From assembly GCA_030685235.1 (NCBI GenBank), contig MU839228.1, forward strand, positions 1 through 64,000: 64,000 bases of DNA, given 5' to 3'. The translations under genes were made by a program, and so were the position numbers. Positions 11,300 to 23,442 of the stretch are shown here, one piece after another. Within the stretch, counting starts at the first letter, position 1; each line of letters begins with the position of its first letter. The notes beneath the pieces are model-generated. The model ran no database searches. It was not told the DNA's origin and worked only from the letters and a program-made list of their open reading frames with translations. Origin of the DNA: Copromyces sp. CBS 386.78 (Eukaryota > Ascomycota > Sordariomycetes > Sordariales > Sordariaceae).

Positions 11300-13400
11300 A
11301 TAGGGCAATCTAAATTATAGAAGAACGCTATATTCTTCGTTATAAAGAAGAAGGGGAGGGGGGTTTAATTACTACGCTATTAGTTAATATTATTCGGTTT
11401 ATCGATATTCGTAATTAATTATCTCTAATATAATATATATAATTTATAACGGTAATTTCCTTAAGTAAAGCCGGGTAATAAATTCGTGTCGGTTACAAAT
11501 TTAATTCGAAGCTAGGTTTTAAACGAAAATAAACTTCTATTCGTTAATTATTTCGGAAATAGTTTCAACTAACTTATAAATATTACTATTACAATTAAAA
11601 AAATAATTCTTAACGTTAATGTTACTTAATTCGGCTAACGAAGTAACCCTAATACCAAAATTTCTATACTTTTTAATATAGTAGTATACCCATTAATCTC
11701 TAATAGAGAACTAATTCTTTTAAATATAATAAAGAAATAACTTCTAAACTTTAAACCGCTTCTTTATATCCTCCTAAGTAGTAAAGAATTCGCTCTCTAT
11801 TTTATTGTACATTATAAATTTAAACTGCTTTATAGCGCTATAAAGGTCATTAATAATTGTAATATCGATAGCAATAGTAGTAGTAATAGCTCTAATACGT
11901 ATAAAAGCATAGAAACTATAATCCTAATTATTAAAGGGGATAGGAATTACCTATTTATTAATACCTTCTTCGTTATTAAAATTATCGCTACTATCTTCCT
12001 CGTCGTTTTACTATTATTTTTATCCTTATCGTTAACCGCCCTTACCTTATTTTTCTTTTATTTAAATTTAGCGTTATAGAAAACGTTTTTAATAATATAA
12101 AATAAATAAAATTATTATTAAATATTAAGAAAATAATCTACTAGAAATTATTTTATTTCCTTATTCTTATTAATAATAATAATAGTTAATTCAAATATAC
12201 CGTATCGTTCTTATATTTATTTAGTAATATTAATAAAAAAGTCGAAGCCCGCTTATATCTCATTATTAATAATATTAAAGACGTAGTTAAAAATAGTACT
12301 AGTATTAGTAATACTAGAAATTTAATAAAATAAATAGTTAAAGCGGTTAGTATTATAAGTATTATCAACGATTATAACTTCGTAAAACCGTTTAGCTATA
12401 TTAATATACTATAAGAAAGTAAAAATAATACTAAAAAGTCTAGTTTCATCATCTAGATCCATCTTTTTAATATAATCGACTTCGTTATCGTTAAATACCT
12501 TTAGAAATATACTAATAAAAATATAACCATTAAAATTATGTCGATGAAGGCTAGCGCATACGTTGTAAATATCTCGTCTCGTATACACTAATTCCATATA
12601 TTTATTTCGTACAATAAATACAACTTCACGAGCCTAAATAGCGCTCAATTTCGATATATTCTCAATAGTTTCGAAGACCTCCGTTATTATCTTACGGTGC
12701 TAGGGGTAGGCAAAAGGGTAGGACGACTAAGGGTAATTATATTTTTAATATTTAAGGTTACTATAGAAGTAGAAATACTAAAGTCCGTTACAGTTTTCTT
12801 TTTTAACGAAAACTTTCTACTCGTAACCGTATTTTCGTAATACCGTCTTTCGAACCGTCGCCTTTAATTTATCCAATTAATTAAAACAGTTATAAATAAA
12901 GTAATACTATATATATTCGCTAGTTAGAACCTTAGGCTTTATACTATAATTATTCCACTAATTAATTATAAAGCTATAGTACTTTACCTAATTATTAACC
13001 GCTTTATAAAGTTCTTAAATTATAGCGGCAAAGAATATAATATTAGAAGGTAAATTAATAATTAAATTTCTATAATCTATAATAATACTTTCTTCGTTTA
13101 ACTCTAATTCGGACTTTCGGTCGGGATTGCTTAATAAGATATAATTTTCGTAGGGGGGCTACATAGAAGGAATAAGGCTTAGAAACTTAAAAGGATCGCT
13201 ATTACTATTATTATTATATTTATATTCGTACTTATATTTATATTTATATTTATATTTATATTTATATTTATATTTATATTTATATTTATATTTATATTTA
13301 TATTTATATTTATATTTATATTTATACTAATAAGGGAGTTATATATCGCTACTATTAATAAGTATATTAAAACTGTTATTAGAAAAACTATTTATAAAGC
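11300..13400 (-). pseudogene. H transposase, Mutator-like (MULE), RIP-degraded
   Basis: The minus strand reads YTRRDIYNVCASLHRHNFNG (12600-12540), which matches the DIYN block of FAR1/MULE transposases. It continues with DNEVDYIKKMDLDDETRL. Next comes IIVDNTYNTNRFNYLFY (about 12390-12330), the family's first catalytic Asp block (DxTYKTN). Then follow ITNTSTIFNYVF, NNEI*AGFDFF and finally VDYFLN..Q and YIIKNVFYNAKF, the CxxHxxKN-like end of the DDE core. Most interruptions are TAA/TAG at Gln positions. The N- and C-terminal limits are approximate. Confidence 0.75.
13232..13325. repeat. (TTATAT)n microsatellite
   Basis: About 15 nearly perfect TTATAT hexamers lie inside MULE H, upstream of its transposase frame. 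Confidence 0.95.
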
Positions 13401-13924
13401 CCTCCTATATTTTTTATACGAAAACGTCGGTATTATTACTATCCGAATCGCTATTTTCGATATAGGTGAGGTCGATAGGCGTATTTAGCGCTTAGGGCGG
13501 TATTTTAAAATTCGTATATACAATACGCATAATATTATAGAATTTTAGGAAATTAGTAAATTAATCTAATAATTTTTGCGATTGATATTTATATACGTAC
13601 GAACAATTCTAGCCTATTCTAGTATTTATAGCTATCTTAATTGTAAAGAGGGATTTGAAAGAAGGTTAGGTTAATAAAAGGTATACTCGAAATGACTAAA
13701 TCTAAAGATGGGGCTTGTGCGTAGGCTAGTGAATAGGGGATCTATTAATTCGCAGGGTTTAGCACTATCTTTTACGAAAGGTTGGCGTATTATAACGGTC
13801 CTATTGAAATAAACCGCTCGAAAATTACAGATGCACATATAACCCTAACCCGATTGGGGCCCAAATAAGGATTGGGGCCGCTCTATCCAAAGGCTGGTGC
13901 CGCCCCATCAAATGCCAAATTATT

Positions 13925-14720
13925 AGACGGCGAAATCCCAAATTTACTAAAAGCAATCCGCTAATTCGTTAATTTTATAATATTCTTTAAACTAAATTAA
14001 AGAGAGATCTAGTAGTAATAGGGTACAGGGCTCCGTACCTATACGAAAGTAATATTTATAATTAGCGAAGAAAAGAAAAATATTTATCGACGAAGAAATA
14101 ATATTATCATTAGCGAACTACGCTAATAGTGACTACTTTACTTAATTTATTTATACTTAATTAATATAAATTCTTAAAAATTACTTTATTTTTATATTAC
14201 TACGTTCGGTCTAAGTATTTATTCAAAAGTAAAAAATAGAAATAAGTTTGCAAATTACAGACAACCGCTTATAAAAAGTAAATTAAAATTGTAAAACGAA
14301 TTAAATATTTCTATTAGAGAATATACTATTTAGAAGTTTATAAATAGAATAAATATAATGGATAAACCGGTCCGCCAACTCTTCTACTTCTAAGGTTATT
14401 ATCGGGATATAGTATCGTATTTTAGTGAAATAATTAATAATAATAACGATATATTTAAAGGTTTAGCCCAAATAGGTGCTTTAGTAGTAGTAGCGTAATA
14501 TAATTAATTAAAATATTGGTCTATAGCGCGAAGGGGACTATAATTAATTTAAAATAACCGGTTAAACTTCTTTTTAAAAATTTAATCTTTACATAAAGTA
14601 AATAACCTTTATAAAAAAGGCGTACGTTATTATATATCCCCTCCTAATAGAAATCGTATTATAAGTGTTCGTATATAGCGTTACGGCCTAAATAGCCGGC
14701 GTTCGGGGAATTATATTAAT
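13925..14720 (-). pseudogene. Gypsy B integrase core
   Basis: This is collinear with A's integrase (about 3985-3190) on the minus strand, including the AEELVDQF-like and SDR.TQF-like blocks. MULE H was inserted near its C-terminal part at 13917. There are many stops at former Gln and Trp codons. Confidence 0.75.
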
Positions 14721-16440
14721 AATTAATAAATTAGAATTAGAAATTCTTATTATAAGGATTAATAATTATTCGGTTTTATTATTTCGCAATACCGTTAGCG
14801 ATATAATATTCTAAAAAAGCTCTATAGAAAACTTTTTTAATAGCGGTAGGCTATTAATAGGCTCCGCTAGTAAGGGAGGAAATTAATTCTTATAAGAAAA
14901 CGGAAGTTTCGTAATTTGTTCGGATAAAATTATCGGTTAACTAGGTTTTAAATTATCTAGGCCTAATAAATATAAGGAGAACCCTACCGCCGGATTATTA
15001 AATTTGAAATAACAGTCTTCGAATTAAAACGGATTTAATAATACCCATTTGCGAACAGTTAAACGATTATCCTCCTCGTTATCTAGGCGGTCGTTAGGCT
15101 TATAATTTAAAGCGTTTAAATAAAGGTTTTTAAAACCCGGTATATATTTAATTCAGAAATTAAATCGAGATAGGAATTAAAATTAACGTATATATTACTA
15201 AATTAGTTATTTATTAGTTATAAATATTTAGAAATTCTTATAATTTATAAAGATATCGAACGGTTATTAAACTCCTTCCAATTCCGGCCTCTACTTTTTA
15301 ATACTTTAATAATTGCGAATAATTCTTTATTATATATATCGTAATTATATTCCTAGGAGCTATATTTGGCCTAAAAGTAAGCAATAGGGTAGAAAATACT
15401 ATTATTTCTATATTAGGAAAGGGTACTACCCGCGGCCTAATTAAAAGCGTTTATTTCGACTACGGTTTTTTTAATTTAATTGTAAATTTTGAATACGGGT
15501 CTGTTAGTGAACGTTCGCTTGAGAGCCTCGAAAATAATTTAATAACGGTTATCTTAAGACTACCCGGTATTCTTCTTTATAAACTCGTAAAGTAGGGTAA
15601 TTATTATCGAAAAATCTTTTATAAATTGCTGGTAGAAGTTTGTAAACCTTAAAAAGGACTATAAAGATTTCTTTATTTCTAGTATTTACTAATCTATAAT
15701 AATTTTAACCTTTTTAAAATCTATTTCAATACTTCTAGGCGTAATAATTAAATTTAAATACTTTATTCTTATGGTATAAAAATCGTATTTATTAATATTA
15801 ACGTTAAGGCTCGCTTTTACTAGCCTATTAAAGATATCGTTAATATACTACTCGTAATCTTTAATATTATCGGAATAAATAAAGATATTGTCGAAGTAAA
15901 CGGTTGTATAAACGTCGAAAATATTATATAGAATATTATTAATATAATTCTAGAATATATTTAGGGCGCCTTATAAATTAAAAGGAATAATTAAGGATTT
16001 AAATAGGTTAAACCGGGTTATAAAAGTAGTAAGCTATTTACACCCTTATTTAATACGGATATAATTAAAAGCAACGATTATATCGAACTTCGTAAAAATT
16101 TTAATACGGTAAATTACATTAAGGATTTCTTTAATAAGTGGGAGGGAGTAATAGAATTTAAGGGTTATATTATTAACGCTATGATAATTAATATAAACGC
16201 GGACTCCGCCTCCCGGTTTCTTATTAAAGAATAGTAGTATTAAAGCTTCTAATTATAAAGGCCTAATAAATTTCTTTTAAAATATATTATTAACCTATTT
16301 TTTAATAACGTTAAATTCGTTAAGATTGAATATACGCTTGCGAAAAGCGGGAGGGGTCGCTCTTGGACGAAGCTTGATTTTTAAATTGTACGCCCTATAG
16401 GGAGGAAGAATATCCGCTCCCTTTTATAAAAAGGTTTATA
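14721..16440 (-). pseudogene. Gypsy B reverse transcriptase and RNase H
   Basis: The layout is the same as in A, but without P2 or MITE 2, so the coding blocks are contiguous. The active-site block reads DVYTTVYFDNIFIYSD around 15880-15920. As in A the second catalytic Asp is Asn. RNase H lies toward 14800-15600. Confidence 0.83.
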
Positions 16441-19400
16441 TATAATATTAATATTATTGCGAAAACTTAGTTTAAATTTCTATGACCGTCTTAGGAAATT
16501 TATTAACTTTTTCGTAAAATTTAATTGCGTCTTCAAATATAATCTTATTAATAGCGATACTATTTATTATAAAATATTTATTAATTGTATTTTTATAACG
16601 GGGAAAATCGTTATCGGTACTATTAATTTTAATAGAGTTAGAAACCTTTATAGCCCTTAAAGCAGCCTCGTCCCCGTCTCCTACTAAAGTATTAATCTAA
16701 CGATAATATTTATTGCCGAAGAAATATTTAAAACGCTAGCTTTTACCTAATAATATTTCTACTATTATATTTAGTATAAAATTATCGCTTATACTTTAAG
16801 GGTTTAGGATCCGCCCCTCCTTTTCCAATTTCGTTTTCTTCGGTTAACCTACGGATATCTTCGTTGAAATTAGCCCGAATTGTACGGATAATTTAAAGTT
16901 TATAGGTCTCCGCTACCTAATTAAAAGTAATGGCCGGGAATTCCTTAATATTATTAAGGTTAATAGGACTAGCCAGGATATTATTAAGATTTAATAATCT
17001 ATTATAAAAGTCTTTATACCCCTAGCCTAATAGTAAGGCGCTAGGCGAAGTACTAAAGGAGGCGCTGGGGGTAGGGCTGATAATATAATTACGCTATCGC
17101 TTTTTACTTTCTTAAATAAAGTAGTACCTAGTTGGTTAATAATTTTGTATTTAAAATAGTAAAATCGTTAGCGAACGGCTCGTTTAATTATAAAAGAGAC
17201 GGATAGCCGCATAATAGCCGTTACTTCGTTATACTAGCTTTTATTATATTAACTAAATTCGCTTTTATTTTTTATATCTTCTACTGTTAAATGTTAATAC
17301 GAACGTTAAATTAATAATTGCGGAATTATAAAGTAGCGGTTCGACAGCGGAATAATATAGTTTAAACCCCCGGGTAGGAAATAGCTACATTATTTACAAG
17401 CGGAATTAAATTAAAGAGAATCGTTAGGCTAATCAATATTTAGGGTATAATACTAAACGAACTATAAATAATCTAAAATAATAAAATTATTTTTAGCCAA
17501 ATTATAAATTAATAAATTAATAATTTCGTAGTAAACTCCCGCCTACATTGTAAATCTAAAAAAGTAGGTAATACTACACTTAACCTAGCTATTAACGAAA
17601 TATAATAATTTAAGAACGGTGAACAGAAAGAAAGGGAAATAATAATAGTAAAGGAAACGACGATTAATAAAATTAAAGGCAGTATATCCGCTATTAACGA
17701 AAGTAGTATAATATAATTTATATAGTCTATAAAATAAATAGATAGAACGATTTAATAAATTTAAGTATTTATAACGGCTATTTATTAAAGATTTATTTAT
17801 TTTAATAATATTTAGCCGTATAAGGACGGTCCTATTATTTCCTCTATATCTATTAAATTCGTACTTCCAAATACAATTTAATTAGGAAATTATATATTTC
17901 CCTAGCCCAAAATAGAACTAATTTCGTCGCTTATAACCGGGCTAATAAAACCGGCCTAGTAAATAGGAATAGGATTATAATAGCCGGGGGCCGGGGTACC
18001 GGGAATTAGAACGCCGGAGTTTATAATATTTAACGTAGTAACCGCTACTATAATTGGGGCGCTATTATTTATAACTATATTGGCCTTAGGCGGGCTACTA
18101 TTAATTACTACCGTTATTATTATTATTACTGCCGCTATTATTATTACGGTTACCGTTGCCTCTATTATTAGAAGTATTATTGTTATTACCGCTATTATTA
18201 CAATTATTACTACCGTTACTAATATTACTAGCGTTACCGCCGCGGCCTTTATTATAATTATTACGGGGCTTAACCTCCTTTTTAAAATTAATATAAGTAC
18301 AATAATTAATAAAATAATAGCCGGGCCTTCTATAATAAGTATAAATACGATACTTAAAAACGTTGGCTTCGATTATACGAAATATTTAGATATCCGTTTC
18401 GGTTATAGCGTTAAAATCTATCGCGTCGCAGCTTTAGTTAATAATTACTTCGGTTGCAAAGGTACCGGAGCGACCGGCAGGAGCGGAGGCGTTAATTATA
18501 TTAATTTTATAAAATAAATTAGTTTACTTTTTACGCTAATCTTTATTTTCTAATACTTTAGCGAAATTACAAATAGTTTTAAATTATTTATTAAATTTAT
18601 TATTAGTAAATTAAGGACGTTAATAAGAAAGGGCGAAGCGAATATAATCGCTAATTTTCTAACGGAAGTAATAAATTTTATACTATTATTAAATTTATAT
18701 TTATTAACAAATATAACGAATTTTTTTTTAAAGTCGGTCTATTTTATACCTTTAAATATTTTAAAATCCTCGAAGATACGGCGGGATTCTATAATAATAT
18801 TAATATTATTATACTTCTTATTTAGCTCGTTTACTAATTCGAAGGCTATAGCCTATTTATAAAGTTCGCCGAGGATAGCCTTATTTAATTCGGTTTCGAT
18901 AGCTTCGAGCGGAACGCCCTCGATAGAACGGGCAATAAAGGAAAATTTAGGGCGTTCGTCGGCAAAAATCTTAGGCTTATTTACCTAAGCCAATTTTATA
19001 CGTATACGCTAAATATAATATTTAATAGTACGGTCGATCGATAATCTTTGACTATTAAAGGCGGAGGTAATAATAATATATAATACCGACCTATAGCCGC
19101 TACCGTTCTTACCGGCACTTATTATATCATTATCGTTACCAAGATCGTTAAATATATTAAAAAATAAAGGGGTTAAATTAGGGGACGGCGGGGGAACCGG
19201 GCTAATTTTCGGGAATTAAGTACGAAAATTGAAAAAAATCTTTTAGTAATAGTCCTTTTAAAATTAGAAAGCGGCCGCGGATATAATACGAAAATCGCTA
19301 AATTCTTTTTGAAAAGCGGCGATCTATTTATAAAACGATTTAATTTAGTTTTAATAATCCTTTACGTTAGTTTAAACGGCGAATAAATATTAAATACGGA

Positions 19401-20020
19401 TAATTATAATATTATTATCCTTGCGGGCGATTTTGTAATTGAAATTTCTAATATAAATATATAAACGAACGACTTCTTTTCTAACCGTAACGAAGTCCTC
19501 TTCGAAATTACGAGCGTCGACTCTAATTACGATTACGTCGTCGTAAGGTAAGCGATAGAAAACGGAGAAGAAAGCTTAGAAAACGGGAAGGTTAGCGAAA
19601 TTATATGCTTGAGAAATGGGGATTAAAACTTTAATCGCCTAATAATAGAGGCCATCAAACGTTTAAACGAAAACCGTTAAATCGTTTTAATATTTTAAGT
19701 TAATAATTATTATAATAGTGTTAATAATTGTAATAGTAATAAAATTATCGGTTACGGGCTAGGCTCTAGGGGCGATAGAATTAGAGTTGGATATTAATCG
19801 CTAAATCTAATATATTTTTAAATATAAAAGAAATAAGGAGAGTACGAATAATTTTAATAATATTCGGCTTAGTATTTTACCTAGTTCAACGGCTAAGTTT
19901 ATAATTCGAATCGGGAATGTGTAGGGTTGAATTTTAATTATTAATTGCTGCGATTAAGATATGAGCAATCTTCCTCTTATTAAATAGGCGCGTATAGCGC
20001 AATAATTAGATGTAATAAAC
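16441..20020 (-). pseudogene. Gypsy B gag with zinc knuckle, and gag/pol linker
   Basis: A CCHC zinc-knuckle remnant lies on the minus strand near 18350-18300 (YYRRPGYYFIN, with Cys and His turned to Tyr). It is followed by a basic linker and a long Asn-rich tract (about 18260-18080). An open 145-codon frame on the opposite strand here is only the antisense of this AAT/AAC repeat. Upstream, toward 20020, lies the capsid part. No start codon can be assigned. Confidence 0.7.
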
Positions 20021-20274
20021 TATTACGGGGCGAGATAGTACCGTAGGGGGTATAATGAAATATACGTTATTGTATGAAGAGAAAGGAGGAGAGAAGGAAG
20101 TGTATACAGAGGTCTGGCTATATATAAGCGAGAGCCCTATAGACTAGACCGTACGCAGGCACGTAAGGCTGCACGTGACGATAATATATGCGTGGCCAGA
20201 GCTCTGGGCTCTGGTCGGCACAGCACATGTGCAGTCAGTACAGCACAGCACATCACAGGTCTAACCCTGTGATA
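20021..20274 (-). repeat. 5' LTR of B
   Basis: It is 254 bp, TATTACGGGGCGAG to CCCTGTGATA. Its right half is unusually GC-rich and little mutated (for example GTGGCCAGAGCTCTGGGCTC). It is followed directly by TSD AACGG. Confidence 0.92.
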
Positions 20275-20279
20275 AACGG

Positions 20280-23200
20280 TAAACGAAATAATAATTAATA
20301 AAATTAAAAGTAATATATCCGCTATTAACGAAAGTAGTACAATATAATTTATATAGTCTATAAAATAAATAAATAAAAAGATTTAATAAATTTAAATATT
20401 TATAATGGTTATCTATTAAAGACCTATTTATTTTAATAATATTTAATTCTATAAGGATAGTCCTATTGTCGTTTTTATATTTATTAACTTTGTACTTCCA
20501 AATGCAATTTAATTAGGAGGCTATATATTTCCTTAGCCCGAAATAGAATTAATTTCGTTACTTATAACCGGGTTGATAAAGTTGGGTTAATAAGCGGGAA
20601 TGGGGTTGTAGTAATTAGGAGCTGGGGTATTGGGGGCTAGAATGCTTATACCGGGGTTTATAGCGTTAATATAGTAACCGTCGCTATAATTAGGGCGCTA
20701 CTAACTATAATTATATTAACCCTAAGCGGGCTATTAGTTATTATTGCTAACGTTATTATTACCGCCGCTATTATTATTATAGTTGCTATTACTAATATTA
20801 TTAGTACCGCCGTTATTATTACCGCTATTATTGTAGTTACCGCTATTATTACTTATATTACCACCGCTACAATTTCTATTATTATAAGAGAATCCCTCGG
20901 CGGGCAGTGCCACTTTCCTATACGGGCAGTACCTAACAGCCCGTATAGGGAACCTTATAAAAGGATCCCTACACGGGCAGTGCCATACTAATCCCTAACC
21001 TTATAAAATAATGGTTCCTTAGCGGTTGTAACGTTGAACTTAGCGATTTGCAACTATCGTATAATTAACAATTTGCAGCCATCGTAAGATTACGCAATTT
21101 CTTTACAACACCCGTTAACTACTAAGTATAATAAGACTTTACAACTCTAGCAAAACTGAACGCATTATATCAACACGATTTCAACGTTATCCGGTTAACA
21201 CTATTAGCGCGGGGGGGGTCCTAACTAGGGGATAAAAAATATAGGTACGCCGTAAGACGTACTATTTTTCGGTCGCTATTAACGGATATTCTACTACTAC
21301 GGCTAGGTATCTATAAAGCGATTCGACTAAGGTACGCAGAATAAGCCGTATTAAATTCCTTTTTTTAGTATTTTATTTATTAAGGTAAAAAGCAACGGCG
21401 ACAGCGACGTTATCTTAATACTACGGTAAATAACCATCACTTTATAGGGTTAAGGATTAGTATGGCACAGCCCGTATAGGGATCCCTATATAAGGTTCCC
21501 TATACGGGCTGTTAGGCACTGCCCGCATAGGAAAGTAGCACTGCCCGCCGAGGAAGTCTCTATTATAATTCTTGCAGGGCTTAACCTCCTTCTTAAAATT
21601 AATACGGACGCAATAATTAGTAGAATAATAGCCGGGCCTTCCGTAGCGGGTATAAATACCTATTTTTATACAGTATTTAAAAACGCTAGCCTAGATTATA
21701 TAAAATATTTAAATATTTATTTCGGTTATAACGTTAAGATTTATCGTATCGCCGCTTTAGTTAACGGTTACTTCGGTCGTAAAAGCATTAAAGTAACCGG
21801 TAGGAATAGAAGTATTAAATGTATTAGCTTTATAGAATAGGTTAATTTACTTTTGGCGCTAATTTTTATCTTCTAATACTTTAGTAAAATTATAAACGGT
21901 TTTAAACTGCTTATTAAATTTATTATTAGTAGGCTAAGGATATTAATAGGAAAAGGTAAAGCGAATATAATTATTAATCTTTTAACGGAAGTAATAGATC
22001 TTTATATTATTATCGAGTTTATATTTATCGACGAATATAACGAACCTTTTTGAAAATCGGTTTATTTTATGCTTTTGGACATTTTGAAGTCTTCGAGGGT
22101 ACGGCGGGACTCTATAACAACATCGATATTATTATACTTCTTATTTAATTCGTTTACTAATTCGAAGGTTATAGCCTATTTATAGGGCTTACCGAAGATA
22201 GTCTTATTTAATTCGGTTTCGATAACTTCGAGTAGGACGCCCTTAATAAAATAAATAATAAGGGAAAATTTAGGGCGTTCGTTAATAAAGATCTTAGGCT
22301 TATCTACCTAAGTTAATTTCATATATATATACTAAGCATAATATTTAGCGGCGTATTCAATCAACAATCCTTTATTATTAAAGGCGGGGGTAATAATAAT
22401 ACGTAATACCGACCTATAAGCGCTACCGCTTTCAATAATATTTATAATATTATCATTGCTAGTAATATTAGGGGGAAGCGGAGGGTAAAAATTAGAGTTC
22501 GAAGATATTATTTGTCTTATCACGTTAACTAGTTTTTAACTAGTCTACCTTGTAGGTATGCGGTGAGTTCGAAGATAGAGGAATAGCTAAACTAGTAATT
22601 TAGAATTAGAAATAGAAATTACATAGAATCTTTTAATATTTATCCTTTTAAAATTAAAAAACGGCCAAAAACGAAGCGCGGAAATCGCCAAACTCTTTTT
22701 TAAAAGCGGCAATCTAATTATATAATAATTTAACCAATTCTTAATAATCTTTCGTAGTAGTTTAGACGGCGAATAAATATTAAATATAATAATTATAATA
22801 TTATTTTCCTTACAAGCGACCTCGTAGTTAAAAATTTTAATACGAATATATAAATGGACGACCTCCTTTTTAATTATAACGAAGTCCTTTTCAAAATCAT
22901 AAATATCGGTTCTAATAGTAATTATATCATTGTAGAATAAGCGATAAAAGGCGGAAAAAAAGGTTTAGAAAACGGAAAGGTTAGCGAAATTGTACGCTTA
23001 AATAATAAGAATTAAAATTTTAATTATTTAATAATAAAAGCCTTCGAACGCTTGAATAAAAACTATTAAATTATCTTAATATTCTAAATTAGCAATTATT
23101 ACGATAGTACTAATAACTATAATAGCAATAAAGTTATTAATTATAGGTTGGGCTCGGATAATAATAGACTTAAATATTAATCGTTAGATTAAATATATTT

Positions 23201-23410
23201 TAATAAGTATAAGGGAGAAAAAGAGAGTACGAACGATTTTAATAATATTCGGCTTGGTATTTTACTTATTTTAACGGTTAGGTTCGTAATTCGAAGTTGG
23301 GAATGTGTAGGGTCGAATTTTAATTGACTAATTGCTATAATTATAACGATGCGAACAATCTTCTTTTTATTAAATAGGCGCGCGTAGTATAATAGTAAAA
23401 TATAATAAAT
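20280..23410 (-). pseudogene. Gypsy A gag (continued after B)
   Basis: This is collinear with B 17650-20020. The zinc knuckle is clear on the minus strand at about 21660-21610: YTRYGRPGYYSTNY, where the family has CxxCGxxGHxxxxC. The Cys and His codons are lost by C-to-T/G-to-A change. The Asn-rich linker follows, but the MULE derivative K' (20888-21560) was inserted in it. A's 5' LTR starts at 23411. Confidence 0.75.
20888..21560. mobile_element. K' : 673 bp internally deleted derivative of MULE K, 8 bp TSD
   Basis: It is flanked by TATTATAA (20880-20887, 21561-21568). Its ~110 bp inverted ends (GAGAATCCCTCGGCGGGCAG, then blocks such as ACGGGCAGT and AGCCCGTATAGGG) match those of K. The left 300 bp follows K's left end, and the right part follows K's right end including part of the ~0.5 kb module. 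The transposase is gone. It is a non-autonomous deletion product. Confidence 0.9.
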
Positions 23411-23442
23411 TATTACGGGGCGAAGGTACTATATAGGGTATA

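Larger units (their letters stand above)
9361..13916 (-). mobile_element. MULE H (4.56 kb), 61 bp TIRs, 8 bp TSD
   Basis: The terminal inverted repeats (9361-9421 and 13856-13916) start GGCATTTGAT and differ at only two sites, both TG-to-TA. The TSD is AAATTATT (9353-9360, 13917-13924), and element A shows the empty site near 3190. A Mutator-like transposase frame lies on the minus strand. The element also has a (TTATAT)n tract (13232-13325), an AACCCTAACCC unit (13841-13851), a plus-strand coding-like stretch (10300-10860) and a ~0.5 kb module shared with K (9576-10080). Confidence 0.88.
8259..20274 (-). mobile_element. Gypsy chromovirus B, full length, nested in A
   Basis: B is a complete minus-strand LTR retrotransposon. 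The 3' LTR is 8259-8512 and the 5' LTR 20021-20274 (both 254 bp). The TSD AACGG lies at 8254-8258 and 20275-20279, and A's sequence resumes exactly after it. A purine tract (GAGGGGGGATAG on the minus strand) abuts the 3' LTR. The order on the minus strand is gag with zinc knuckle, RT, RNase H, integrase, chromodomain. MULE H (9361-13916) splits the end of integrase. B and A are the same family, so B fell into an older copy of itself. Confidence 0.92.

Noticed and set aside
12409..12597. 62-codon minus-strand frame as a separate small gene
   Set aside because: It is a part of the H transposase (DIYN block), so it is reported as part of that pseudogene.
9361..13916. H as a hAT element because of its 8 bp TSD
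   Set aside because: The transposase has MULE/FAR1 blocks (DIYN, DNTYNTN) and the TIRs are 61 bp. Protein evidence outweighs TSD length.
18080..18517. 145-codon plus-strand open frame, Ile/Thr/Val-rich
   Set aside because: It is antisense to the Asn-rich tail and zinc-knuckle region of gypsy B gag. AAT/AAC repeats read backwards as ATT/GTT and therefore stay open.
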